From Paucibacter sp963740455 (GTDB lineage Bacteria > Pseudomonadota > Gammaproteobacteria > Burkholderiales > Burkholderiaceae_C), in contig CAVUEF010000011.1 in the NCBI GenBank assembly GCA_963740455.1, forward strand, positions 1-64,000: 64,000 bases of DNA. The letters are read 5' to 3'. This document shows, piece after piece, positions 9,082 through 17,524 of the stretch; position 1 is the first letter of the stretch; every line of letters starts with the position of its first letter. The position numbers and the translations under genes are program-made. The notes under the pieces are model-generated. The model saw nothing but the letters and a program-made list of their open reading frames with translations, was not told where the DNA came from and made no database searches.

Positions 9082-9852
9082 ATGAACGACAAAATATTAG
9101 AGACAAAAAACCTGGTCAAGGAATTCAGGGGCTTTGTGGCGGTCAATGATGTGTCGCTGAGTGTTCAGCGCCACCATATCCACGCCTTGATCGGTCCCAA
9201 CGGCGCGGGCAAGACGACTGTCTTCAATCTCCTGACCAAGTTCCTTCAACCGAGCTCGGGCACGATTGTCTACAACGGCATCGACATCACCGCCGAGGCG
9301 CCCGCCCAGACCGCGCGCCGCGGTTTGGTACGTTCGTTCCAGATCTCGGCGGTGTTTCCGCACATGACCGCACTCGAAAACGTGCGTGTCGCCTTGCAAC
9401 GAAAACTGCCGACCTCGTTTCATTTCTGGAAGTCGGGCCGGTCGCTCGCCAGCCTGGAAGACCGGGCGATGCAATTGCTGACCGAGGTGGGCCTGGAGGA
9501 CGCCGCCGACATTCTGGCGGTCGAGCTTCCCTATGGTCGCAAGCGCGCGCTCGAGGTGGCGACCACCTTGGCGCTCGAGCCCGAGTTGATGCTGCTCGAC
9601 GAGCCGACGCAAGGCATGGGTCATGAGGACGTGGCGCGGGTCGCCGAGCTCATCAAGAAGGTATCGGCCAATCGCACCATACTGATGGTCGAGCACAATA
9701 TGAGCGTGGTGGCGTCGATCGCGGACACGATTTCCGTCTTGCAGCGCGGCAGCGTCATCGCTGAGGGACCGTATGAGCTGGTTTCGAAGGACCCGCAGGT
9801 GATCGAGGCCTATATGGGCAGCACGTCCGAAGAACTGCAGGGAGCGCACTGA
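9082..9852 (+). CDS. livG: Branched-chain amino acid-type ABC transporter ATPase LivG
   Basis: 256 residues with Walker A GPNGAGKTT near residues 38-46, a LivG-style signature region (LPYGRKRALEVATTL in place of LSGGQ), Walker B LMLLDEPTQGM and H-loop MVEHNM. The C-terminal TDTISVLQRGSVIAEGPYEL type ending is typical of LivG. First gene of livG-livF-livJ-livH-livM, all on the plus strand. livF starts 2 bases after the stop. Confidence 0.92.
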   Translation: MNDKILETKNLVKEFRGFVAVNDVSLSVQRHHIHALIGPNGAGKTTVFNLLTKFLQPSSGTIVYNGIDITAEAPAQTARRGLVRSFQISAVFPHMTALENVRVALQRKLPTSFHFWKSGRSLASLEDRAMQLLTEVGLEDAADILAVELPYGRKRALEVATTLALEPELMLLDEPTQGMGHEDVARVAELIKKVSANRTILMVEHNMSVVASIADTISVLQRGSVIAEGPYELVSKDPQVIEAYMGSTSEELQGAH

Positions 9853-9853
9853 C

Positions 9854-10564
9854 GTGAGCACGCCAATACTGCAAATTTCCGACCTGCACAGCTGGTACGG
9901 CGAATCGCACATCCTGCATGGCGTCGATCTGTCGGTCAACGAAGGCGAGGTGGTCACCCTGCTTGGGCGCAATGGTGCAGGGCGCACGACCACGCTGCGT
10001 GCCGTGCTGGGCTTGACCGGCACGCGCAAGGGCTCGATCAAGGTGCGTGACCGCGAAACCATCGGCATGGGCACGCACAGCATTGCGCGTCTGGGCCTGG
10101 GCTACTGTCCCGAGGAGCGCGGCATCTTTTCGTCACTCTCCGCCTACGAGAACCTGATACTCCCGCCAAGGCTCAAAGGCACGGACGGCGGCATGTCGAT
10201 CAAGCAGATCTACGAGATGTTCCCCAATCTCGAAGAGCGCGCCAACAGCCCCGGCACGCGACTCTCGGGCGGTGAGCAGCAGATGCTGGCGGTGGCGCGA
10301 ATTCTTCGCACGGGTGCGCGTTTGCTGTTGCTCGATGAGATCTCCGAAGGCTTGGCGCCGGTCATCGTCCAGAAGCTCGCGACCATGATCCTGGACTTGA
10401 AGAAGCAAGGTTTCACCATTGTGCTGGTCGAGCAGAATTTTCGTTTTGCGGCGCCACTGGCGGATCGTTTCTATGTGATGGAGCACGGCAAGATCGTGCA
10501 ACAGTTTGCGCAGTCCGAGCTGGCTTCCAGGATGGAGCTGCTGCATGAGTTTTTGGGTGTTTGA
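9854..10564 (+). CDS. livF: Branched-chain amino acid-type ABC transporter ATPase LivF
   Basis: 236 residues starting with GTG immediately after livG. It has an intact signature LSGGEQQMLAVARIL, Walker B LLLLDEISEGL and a normal H-loop (LVEQNF). The Walker A loop reads GRNGAGRTTT: the phosphate-binding Lys is replaced by Arg. I recall the same variant in other betaproteobacterial LivF proteins, so it may be a lineage feature rather than a defect. Partner of LivG at the cytoplasmic face of LivHM. Confidence 0.9.
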   Translation: MSTPILQISDLHSWYGESHILHGVDLSVNEGEVVTLLGRNGAGRTTTLRAVLGLTGTRKGSIKVRDRETIGMGTHSIARLGLGYCPEERGIFSSLSAYENLILPPRLKGTDGGMSIKQIYEMFPNLEERANSPGTRLSGGEQQMLAVARILRTGARLLLLDEISEGLAPVIVQKLATMILDLKKQGFTIVLVEQNFRFAAPLADRFYVMEHGKIVQQFAQSELASRMELLHEFLGV

Positions 10565-10600
10565 GTGGGTTGTTTCGTTTAACATTTAATGGAGACATGC

Positions 10601-11803
10601 ATGAAATATTTGTCGAAGACTGCAATTAGCTTGGCGCTCGCCAGTGCGTTTGCTGCGCCTATGGCGATGGCGGCCGGCAACCAGATCGTCATCGGTGACA
10701 TCGATGACTTGTCGGGCCTGTATTCCGACGTGATTGGCCCTGGGGGCATCGAAGCCGCCAAGATGGCGATTGCCGATTTCGGCGGCACCGTGCTCGGCAA
10801 GAAGATCGTCTTCATGAGCGCCGACCACCAGAACAAGCCCGACATCGGTTCGTCCAAGTTCCGCGAGTGGGCCGATCAGGAAGGCGTCAACATGATCCTC
10901 GGTGGTTCCAACACCGGCGTGAACATCGCGATGTCCAAGGTCGCACAAGCCAAGAAGGTGCCGTTCATCTCGATCGGTGCGGCAGGCGCGTCGCTGACCA
11001 ATCAGGACTGCACGCCCTACACCGTCCACTATGCCTATGACACCACGGCGCTGGCCAATGGCACGGCCACGACGATGATCAAGAATGGCGGCAAGACCTG
11101 GTACTTCCTGACCGCCGACTACGCGTTCGGAACGCAACTGCGTGACGCGGCCACCACGGTTGTCACGGCCAACGGCGGCAAGTCGCTCGGCGAAGTGCGC
11201 GTGCCGCTGTCGAGCTCGGACTTCTCGTCCTTCCTGTTGCAGGCGCAGGGGTCGGGCGCGCAAGTGCTGGGTCTGGCCAATGCCGGTGGCGACTTCATGA
11301 ACTCGCTGAAGGCGGCGCAAGAGTTCGGCATCACCAAGACCATGAAGCCGGCCGCGCTGCTGGCCTTTATCAGCGACATCCACGCCCTCGGGCTGAAAAC
11401 AGCGCAAGGTCTGTACCTGACCGCGGCCTGGTATTGGGACCTGAATCCCGAAACGCGTGCCTGGTCCAAGCGCTATTTCGAGATCATGAAGAAGGAGCCG
11501 ACCTTCAACCAGGCGGCCTTTTACTCGGCCACCATGCACTACCTGCAGGCGGTGAAGGCGGCCGGCACGACCGACGCCGACAAGGTCATGGCCCAGATGA
11601 AGAAGACCAAGATCAACGACTTCTTCGCCAAGGGCGGCTACATCCGCGCTGACGGCTTGATGGTTCACAACATGTACGTGATGCAGGTGAAGACACCGGC
11701 CGAATCCAGCTACCCCTGGGACTACTACAAGGTCGTGAGGGAAGTGCCGGGCGAAGAGGCCTTCGGCCCGATCACCGGTTTGTGCAAGTACGCTCCCAAG
11801 TAA
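10601..11803 (+). CDS. Periplasmic substrate-binding protein of the Liv-type importer
   Basis: 400 residues. MKYLSKTAISLALASAFAAP, then MAMAAG, is a signal peptide cut after AMA. The mature part is a type I periplasmic-binding fold (Peripla_BP_6) with GDIDDLSGLYSDVIGPGG and GGSNTGVNIAMSKVAQAKKV. An ATG 12 bases upstream exists, but GGAG sits 6 bases before 10601, favouring this start. The presumed ligand is an amino acid or small carboxylate; nearby catabolic genes suggest the latter. A strong terminator follows within the operon. Confidence 0.9.
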   Translation: MKYLSKTAISLALASAFAAPMAMAAGNQIVIGDIDDLSGLYSDVIGPGGIEAAKMAIADFGGTVLGKKIVFMSADHQNKPDIGSSKFREWADQEGVNMILGGSNTGVNIAMSKVAQAKKVPFISIGAAGASLTNQDCTPYTVHYAYDTTALANGTATTMIKNGGKTWYFLTADYAFGTQLRDAATTVVTANGGKSLGEVRVPLSSSDFSSFLLQAQGSGAQVLGLANAGGDFMNSLKAAQEFGITKTMKPAALLAFISDIHALGLKTAQGLYLTAAWYWDLNPETRAWSKRYFEIMKKEPTFNQAAFYSATMHYLQAVKAAGTTDADKVMAQMKKTKINDFFAKGGYIRADGLMVHNMYVMQVKTPAESSYPWDYYKVVREVPGEEAFGPITGLCKYAPK

Positions 11804-11808
11804 GCCCC

Positions 11809-11844
11809 GAGCGGAGGGCGCTGCGGGCGCTCTCCGCTCTTTTT
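11809..11844 (+). terminator. Intra-operon terminator hairpin after the binding-protein gene
   Basis: GAGCGGAG...GGCGC pairs with GCGC...CTCCGCTC around TGCGG, followed by five T. It sits between the binding-protein gene and livH, where partial termination would give excess binding protein over permease. Confidence 0.8.
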
Positions 11845-11858
11845 GGTATCCATAGAAT

Positions 11859-12743
11859 ATGACCGAAGTCTTCGGCTTTCCGTTGCCGGTGATCCTGGGG
11901 CAGTTGATGCTCGGGCTTGTCAACGGCTCCTTTTACGCCTTGCTCAGTCTCGGGCTGGCCGTCATTTTCGGCTTGCTGGGCGTCGTCAATTTTGCACACG
12001 GCGCCTTCTACATGCTCGGCGCCTACGCTGCCTACATCGGCCTGAACAGCCTGGGCATCAATTACTGGTTCGCGCTTGTGCTCTCTCCGCTCGTCATCGG
12101 AGCCCTCGGCATCGTGCTCGAGCGCTTGATGCTGCGCCACATCTACAAACTCGATCCTTTGTACGGTCTGCTGTTGACGTTCGGGCTGGCGCTGATTGCC
12201 GAGGGCGTGATGCGTGACCAATACGGCGCGTCGGGTCAGACCTACCCGGTTCCCGCCGCTTTGCAAGGCGTGTTCAATCTCGGTTTCATGATCCTGCCGA
12301 TTTACCGGGCGTGGGTCATCGTCGCGTCGCTCTTCATCTGCTTCACGACCTGGTTTGTCATCGAGCGGACCCGGCTCGGCTCGACGCTGCGTGCGGCGAC
12401 CGAGAATCCCAAGCTGGTGCAGGCCTTCGGCATCAACGTGCCCATCATCGTGATGCTCACCTATGGCGCGGGCGTCGGGCTGGCCGCGCTGGCGGGGGTG
12501 CTGTCAGCGCCGGTGATCCAGGTCACGCCGCTGATGGGTTCGTCCATCGTGATCGTGGTGTTTGCGGTCGTCGTGATCGGCGGCATGGGTTCGATCATGG
12601 GGGCGATTCTCAGCGGTCTGGGTCTGGGCATGATTGAAGGTTTCACCAAGGTGATCTACCCGGAAGCCTCGAATATCGTAGTGTTCGTCATCATGGCGAT
12701 TGTTCTGTTCTGGCGTCCTGCCGGTCTCTTCGGCAAGGAGTAA
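11859..12743 (+). CDS. livH: Branched-chain amino acid-type ABC permease LivH
   Basis: 294 residues, about eight membrane helices. It carries the LivH hallmark G(L/S)FYALLSLGLAVIFGLLGVVNFAHG near residues 20-47 (shown here as NGSFYALLSLGLAVIFG plus VVNFAHG) and the C-terminal GGMGSIMGAILSGLGLGM loop contacting the ATPases. livM follows 3 bases later. Confidence 0.93.
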   Translation: MTEVFGFPLPVILGQLMLGLVNGSFYALLSLGLAVIFGLLGVVNFAHGAFYMLGAYAAYIGLNSLGINYWFALVLSPLVIGALGIVLERLMLRHIYKLDPLYGLLLTFGLALIAEGVMRDQYGASGQTYPVPAALQGVFNLGFMILPIYRAWVIVASLFICFTTWFVIERTRLGSTLRAATENPKLVQAFGINVPIIVMLTYGAGVGLAALAGVLSAPVIQVTPLMGSSIVIVVFAVVVIGGMGSIMGAILSGLGLGMIEGFTKVIYPEASNIVVFVIMAIVLFWRPAGLFGKE

Positions 12744-12746
12744 GCC

Positions 12747-13688
12747 ATGCGTCCCGCAACCCTCTTCTATATCGCTTTGCTCGCGGGTGGCCTGGCGGCG
12801 CCGTGGCTGAATATCTATCCCGTCTATCTGATGACGCTGTATTGCTTCGCAATGTTCGCTTGCGCCTTCAATCTGCTGCTCGGCTATGGCGGCATGCTGT
12901 CGTTCGGTCATGCGGCCTATCTGGGCGTCTCCGCCTACACGACCGGTTGGCTGATCACGGCCCAGGGCTGGTCGACGGTGAATGCCGTTGTGTTCGGTGT
13001 GCTGGCCTCAGCGCTACTCGGCCTGGTGATCGGCTTGATCGCGATCCGTCGCTCGGGCATCTACTTCGCGATGATCACGCTGGCGCTCGCGCAGGTGGTC
13101 TATTTCATCTGCCTCCAAGCGCCTTTCACCGGTGGTGAAAACGGCCTGCAGGGCATTCCCCGCGGCACGCTGCTCGGACTGGTGTCGCTGAAGAAAGACC
13201 TGGCGATGTACTACTTCGTGTTCGGCCTGCTGATCGCAGTGTTCCTGTTCATCCGCCGCATCGTGTCTTCGCCGTTCGGCCAGGTGCTCAAGGCGATTCG
13301 CGAGAACGAACCGCGTGCCATCTCGCTCGGTTACGACGTCAATCGCTACAAGCTGCTGGTGTTCGTGTTGTCAGCCGGTCTGGCCGGTCTGGCCGGATCT
13401 CTCAAGTCCCTGGTGCTGGGTTTCGTGACCCTGACCGACGTGCTGCAGTCCACTTCGGGAGAGGTCATCCTGATGACGCTGCTGGGCGGCTCGGGCACTT
13501 TCTTCGGGCCGGTGCTGGGCGCGGGTGTCGTCATCACCTTGCAGGACGTGCTGTCAGATCGCGTGGGCTCGTGGGTCACCGTCATCATCGGTGCCATCTT
13601 CGTCATCTGCGTGCTCGCATTCCGTCGCGGTGTGGTGGGTGAGTTTCAGGTATTTGCGGGGCGCTGGTTCAAGCAACGCCAGGCCTGA
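12747..13688 (+). CDS. livM: Branched-chain amino acid-type ABC permease LivM
   Basis: 313 residues with many membrane helices. It has the LivM pattern NLLLGYGGMLSFGHAAYLGVSAY (conserved G-x-LSFGHAA) and AIRENEPRAISLGYDVNRYK, the ATPase-coupling loop, then LLGGSGTFFGPVLGAGVV. Last gene of the importer operon. An 8-base inverted repeat (TTGCAGGG/CCCTGCAA, 13750-13784) lies past the stop but has no T-run. Confidence 0.93.
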   Translation: MRPATLFYIALLAGGLAAPWLNIYPVYLMTLYCFAMFACAFNLLLGYGGMLSFGHAAYLGVSAYTTGWLITAQGWSTVNAVVFGVLASALLGLVIGLIAIRRSGIYFAMITLALAQVVYFICLQAPFTGGENGLQGIPRGTLLGLVSLKKDLAMYYFVFGLLIAVFLFIRRIVSSPFGQVLKAIRENEPRAISLGYDVNRYKLLVFVLSAGLAGLAGSLKSLVLGFVTLTDVLQSTSGEVILMTLLGGSGTFFGPVLGAGVVITLQDVLSDRVGSWVTVIIGAIFVICVLAFRRGVVGEFQVFAGRWFKQRQA

Positions 13689-13853
13689 ACTGCACAGTCG
13701 GCGAACGACAGCCTTGTTGCGCTGCGATGTGCAACAGTTGAGGGGCCCGTTGCAGGGACGAATCAGATCGACTGGACCCTGCAATGGAAAGCAATTCGCT
13801 GAAAACGTCTGGCGTGCCACCATCAGGCCATTCCGGTCTCTAGAAAAGTCTTC

Positions 13854-15125
13854 ATGTCCGCTGCCCTGACACCCGCTTTGCTCGCCGATCTGGCCCGCAC
13901 CCATGGCACGCCGCTGTGGGTATACGACGCCGCGCTGATCCGCCAGCGCATCAACGAGTTGCGCCAGTTCGACACGATTCGCTTCGCGCAAAAGGCCTGC
14001 TCGAACACGCATATCCTGAGGCTGATGCGCGAGCTAGGCGTGCTGGTCGACTCGGTGTCGCTGGGTGAGGTCGAACGGGCGTTGCACGCGGGTTACGGTT
14101 TGGGCGGAGCGCCGTCCGAGATCGTCTTCACCGCCGACTTGCTCGACCGGCCGACGCTGGCGCGCATTGTGGAGCTGGGTCTGCCGGTGAATGCCGGCTC
14201 GATCGACATGCTGCATCAACTGGGCGGCGTGTCGCCCGGCCACCCGGTCTGGCTGCGCATCAACCCCGGTTTCGGCCACGGCCACAGCCAGAAGACGAAT
14301 ACCGGCGGCGAGCACAGCAAGCACGGCATCTGGCATGCCGATCTGCCGCTGGCACTGCAGACGATCAGCCGTCACGGCCTGAAGCTGGTGGGCCTGCACA
14401 TGCACATCGGCTCGGGCGTCGACTATTCGCACCTGGCCCAGGTGTGCGACGCGATGGTAGCCCTGGTCACGGGCATGCCGCACGACATCGAGGCCATCTC
14501 GGCCGGCGGCGGCTTGTCGATACCGTACCGCGAAGGCGAGCCGCGCATCGACACCGCGCATTACTTCAGCCTGTGGGACGCCGCGCGCAAAAAAATCGAG
14601 CTGCATCTGAAGCATCCGGTCAAGCTCGAGATCGAACCGGGCCGCTATCTGGTGGCCGAGTCGGGCGTGTTGCTGTGCGAAGTTCGCGCCGTCAAAGACA
14701 TGGGCGCAAACCACTTTGCGCTGGTCGACGCGGGTTTCAACGAGTTGGTGCGTCCGGCCATGTACGGCGGCTACCACGCCATCAGCATGATCGCTGGCGC
14801 GGGCAACCCGCCGCTGCAAGCGCGCGCCCTCACGCCCACCGTGGTGGCCGGGCCGCTGTGCGAATCAGGCGACGTGTTCACGCAAGACCAGGGCGGCGTT
14901 GTGACGCGCCGCGCACTGAGCGCGCCCGAGGTCGGCGACCTGCTGGTGTTTCACGACACCGGCGCCTATGGCGCGTCGATGTCCTCCAACTACAACAGCC
15001 GCCCGCTGTGCGCCGAAGTGCTGGTGGATGCGGGTCGCGCGCGCCTGATACGTCGGCGCCAATTGATGCAGGAATTGCTGGCGCTCGAAGATGTGGGTGA
15101 CGGCGGCGCGCAAGGCCCGCTTTGA
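13854..15125 (+). CDS. lysA: Diaminopimelate decarboxylase family enzyme
   Basis: PLP-dependent conversion of meso-diaminopimelate to lysine. The 423-residue protein has the PLP lysine in RFAQKACSNTHIL (residues about 43-55), HMHIGSG, the glycine-rich phosphate site ISAGGGLSIPY, and the second-subunit active-site motif GPLCESGDVF. The length is normal. Residues deciding diaminopimelate versus other substrates were not checked. It stands alone 165 bases after livM. Confidence 0.88.
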   Translation: MSAALTPALLADLARTHGTPLWVYDAALIRQRINELRQFDTIRFAQKACSNTHILRLMRELGVLVDSVSLGEVERALHAGYGLGGAPSEIVFTADLLDRPTLARIVELGLPVNAGSIDMLHQLGGVSPGHPVWLRINPGFGHGHSQKTNTGGEHSKHGIWHADLPLALQTISRHGLKLVGLHMHIGSGVDYSHLAQVCDAMVALVTGMPHDIEAISAGGGLSIPYREGEPRIDTAHYFSLWDAARKKIELHLKHPVKLEIEPGRYLVAESGVLLCEVRAVKDMGANHFALVDAGFNELVRPAMYGGYHAISMIAGAGNPPLQARALTPTVVAGPLCESGDVFTQDQGGVVTRRALSAPEVGDLLVFHDTGAYGASMSSNYNSRPLCAEVLVDAGRARLIRRRQLMQELLALEDVGDGGAQGPL

Positions 15126-15202
15126 AATAGCACACGCGTGCCCAGCACGTTGCGCTCGACTTCGAACTCAGCGGTAAGGCCCTGGCGCGGAGGCGACAGT
15201 TT

Positions 15203-15427
15203 TCACTTGCGGTCTTTGCGCTTGGCGGACTTCGATTCGTCAAACTGGGTCGATTTGAACTGGCTCGCCTTGAACGCATCGCTCTGGTTGGCGCCGCGCA
15301 GCATTCGAACGGCCTTCCACACGAGGGCGGCAAGGCCGATCCAGGCCAGCCAATGAAGGGATTGAGCGGTCAGCCCGAACCCGATGGCCCAGAGGTACAG
15401 AACGATCTCGATCAGATTCTTCTTCAT
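15203..15427 (-). CDS. Small hypothetical membrane protein
   Basis: 74 residues beginning MKKNLIEIVLYLWAIGFGLT. Two hydrophobic segments (about residues 6-22 and 27-42) precede a basic, Ser/Lys-rich tail ending KSAKRKDRK. GAAAGG lies 7-12 bases before the ATG. I do not recognise a family. It precedes no obvious operon partner; the DUF3297 gene lies upstream on the same strand. Confidence 0.6.
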   Translation of the reverse strand: MKKNLIEIVLYLWAIGFGLTAQSLHWLAWIGLAALVWKAVRMLRGANQSDAFKASQFKSTQFDESKSAKRKDRK

Positions 15428-15507
15428 GGCTTGCCTTTCGGGCCTGTCAAGCGCTACGGATCCTGGGTCGGCGAGTTCATGGTGGCCCAGACAACGCCGG
15501 CTGTGGC

Positions 15508-15756
15508 CTATCGATAAAACGCTTCGACCCGGCCCTTCAGCTTGATCGTCAGCGGACGGCCCTTGCGGTCGAGTGTCTTGCCCGCAGGCACCTTGACCCA
15601 GCCCTCGCTGAGACAATATTCCTCGACGTCGAAACGCTCCTTGTCATTGAAGCGTATGCCGATGTCATGTTCGAACACGGCGGCGACGTGATGCGGGCTG
15701 CGCGGGTCGATGGACAGACGGTCGGGCAGCGGGGGTGCAGGTGGGGTTTCGGTCAT
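15508..15756 (-). CDS. DUF3297 family protein
   Basis: 82 residues matching the DUF3297 pattern throughout: LPDRLSIDPRSPHH at the start, GIRFNDKERFDVEEYCLSEG in the middle, then VPAGKTLDRKGRPLTIKLKG and VEAFYR at the end. Function unknown, cytoplasmic, normal length. Confidence 0.85.
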   Translation of the reverse strand: MTETPPAPPLPDRLSIDPRSPHHVAAVFEHDIGIRFNDKERFDVEEYCLSEGWVKVPAGKTLDRKGRPLTIKLKGRVEAFYR

Positions 15757-15959
15757 GGGTAGCTTCTTTGTCGGGTAACGCTGACAGGCCGCAAAGTGGT
15801 CTTGCCGCGGCGGATCGGGTGGGCATGGTTCGGCTGTGATTGTGAGGGTTCGGCGTTGGCGTCGGTGCTGATCGCAGGCAGGTCCGGATGGTGATCGTCG
15901 ATGTTGAAGAGGTTCTCATCGGGTACGTTCCGGTTTGAAGTCGTCCTCAGCTGGCGTCC

Positions 15960-16292
15960 TCACGCCCCGACGCACTCGCGCAGCGCCTCCTGCGCCAGTG
16001 TGTTGATGCTCTTGCCTTGGGCCTGGGCAGCGATCGCCAGTTTCTCGTGCAAATCGGGGGAAATTCGCAGATTGAACTTGCCCGAAAAATGGCGCTTCGG
16101 CTCGATTCCCTTCTCGGCACATGCTTCGAGAAAGACTTGGAGTGAGCGCTTGAACTCTGTGCGCAATTCTTTCGGGTTCTTTCCGTAAAAATCAGCGCCG
16201 CCATTGAGGCCAAGAATTTCTCCCCGGAAAAGATCGAGATCCGGGTCGAATTCAATCGTTGCCTGGAAACCGTCAACAGTCATTACGTTCAT
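15960..16292 (-). CDS. hicB: HicB-family antitoxin
   Basis: 110 residues. The N-terminal half is the degenerate RNase-H-like HicB fold (ATIEFDPDLDLFRGEILGLN, GADFYGKNPKELRTEF). The C-terminal half is a ribbon-helix-helix DNA-binding segment (GKFNLRISPDLHEKLAIAAQ). It neutralises HicA and represses the operon. It lies 23 bases downstream of hicA, in the usual toxin-first order. Confidence 0.88.
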   Translation of the reverse strand: MNVMTVDGFQATIEFDPDLDLFRGEILGLNGGADFYGKNPKELRTEFKRSLQVFLEACAEKGIEPKRHFSGKFNLRISPDLHEKLAIAAQAQGKSINTLAQEALRECVGA

Positions 16293-16315
16293 GGTTCAAC
16301 TCCGTGCTGCTCCAG

Positions 16316-16543
16316 CTATTTGCGGATGCTTGCGACCGCGCCCTTGTCGGTGTTGGGTGATGGATGTGGGCGATGAAACACGCGCACCTCTCCAAACAAA
16401 AATACCGACACCCGGCTCCCGGCGCGTTCCTCGACTTGCGCACCCAACTCAACGAACAAGGCCTCAATATCCCGCCATTGGATATTCGCACTCGTCGGCC
16501 GAGAAAAAATCAAGTCGACAAGTCGCTGATGCTTCAGCTTCAT
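16316..16543 (-). CDS. hicA: HicA-family mRNA interferase toxin
   Basis: 75 residues: MKLKHQRLVDLIFSRPTSAN, then IQWRDIEALFVELGAQVEER, GSRVSVFLFGEVRVFHRPHP and TDKGAVASIRK. The FHRPHP motif holds the catalytic His of the double-stranded-RNA-binding-like fold. The frame extends to a TTG at 16579 without a clear ribosome site, so the ATG at 16543 is preferred. Together with hicB it appears complete. Confidence 0.85.
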   Translation of the reverse strand: MKLKHQRLVDLIFSRPTSANIQWRDIEALFVELGAQVEERAGSRVSVFLFGEVRVFHRPHPSPNTDKGAVASIRK

Positions 16544-16655
16544 GCCATCGATGGTACCAATTTCGGGTACTGCTGACAATTATGAGCAGGCCGTTTGCGC
16601 AGCTGCCGCGACTGAGGCCCACCGCATTTTGTTTGCTCCGGGCGCTTGCATAAAA

Positions 16656-16675
16656 TACTGGATGAAAATACAGTA
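16656..16675 (+). promoter_or_regulatory. SOS box (LexA-binding site) of imuA
   Basis: A palindrome TACTG-N10-CAGTA containing the canonical CTG-N10-CAG core with an AT-rich centre. It ends 5 bases before the imuA start, so LexA would block transcription directly. Confidence 0.85.
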
Positions 16676-16680
16676 TCAAC

Positions 16681-17493
16681 ATGCCCGCATTGCCTGCTCA
16701 AAATCCTGCTCCCTCGCACCCTCTGGCCGCCAAGCCCGGGCGGGTGGGGCAGCGCGGGTGTGCGTTGCAACACCAGGCTGGCACACCCAAGGCGCTGAAC
16801 GATTTGCACCCCGGCCTGTGGCGCGGCGATCAGCTGATGCGATCGGGCGGGCAGGTGTGGCCAAGCCACTATGCCGCGCTCGACGCGCAACTGCCTGGCG
16901 GCGGCTGGCCGCAGGGCGCTTTGAGCGAACTGCTGCTGGCGCAGACCGGCGTGGGCGAGTTGCGCCTGTTGGCGCCTGCGCTGACCGCCGTGGCGGCCGG
17001 TGGCAAGCTGCTGATGCTGTTTCACCCGCCCGCGCTGCTCTCGGGTCAGGCCTTGGCGCAGCTGGGCCTGGCGGCGCATCAATTGCTCATCATGCCGGGT
17101 CGGTCGGCGTCTGATCTGCTGTGGGCGCTGGAGCAGACGCTCAAAAGCGGCCACGCGGGCGCAGTGCTGGCCTGGCTGCCCGAGCGCATGCACGGCGACG
17201 CCTTGCGGCGCTTGCAACTGGCCGCGAGCCTGCATGCCGGCCCGGCCTTCTTGCTGCGCGGGTGGGCGGCGCAGCAGCATCCCAGCCCGGCGCCGCTGCG
17301 CCTGAGTCTGAGCGCCAGCGGCCCCGATGGCCTGGCCGTGCAGGTGCTCAAGCGGCGCGGGCCGCGCCATGGCGAGGTTTTGCTGCTGGATTTGCCGCCG
17401 GTGCTGCTGCCACAGCAGCGTGCGCGCGCGCTGGCGCCGCGCCGCGTGGCCATGGGTGCCACGCAGGTTGATGCGGTGTCTACCTCGGCCTGA
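16681..17493 (+). CDS. imuA: SOS mutagenesis protein ImuA
   Basis: 270 residues, RecA/SulA-like. It includes HPGLWRGDQL near residue 42, VWPSHYAALDAQLPGGGWPQ and ALSELLL, then RVAMGATQ-type ending, as in ImuA proteins of beta- and gammaproteobacteria. It acts with ImuB in error-prone translesion synthesis. The ATG is only 5 bases past the LexA box and lacks a ribosome site, so the true start may be up to 30 codons later or the message may be leaderless. Confidence 0.82.
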   Translation: MPALPAQNPAPSHPLAAKPGRVGQRGCALQHQAGTPKALNDLHPGLWRGDQLMRSGGQVWPSHYAALDAQLPGGGWPQGALSELLLAQTGVGELRLLAPALTAVAAGGKLLMLFHPPALLSGQALAQLGLAAHQLLIMPGRSASDLLWALEQTLKSGHAGAVLAWLPERMHGDALRRLQLAASLHAGPAFLLRGWAAQQHPSPAPLRLSLSASGPDGLAVQVLKRRGPRHGEVLLLDLPPVLLPQQRARALAPRRVAMGATQVDAVSTSA

Positions 17494-17524
17494 GCCATGG
17501 GGGAGATCGTTCTGGTCAAGCGCC

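Noticed and set aside
13750..13784. TTGCAGGG/CCCTGCAA inverted repeat after livM
   Set aside because: Long loop, no T-run, and no evidence for an operator function before lysA.
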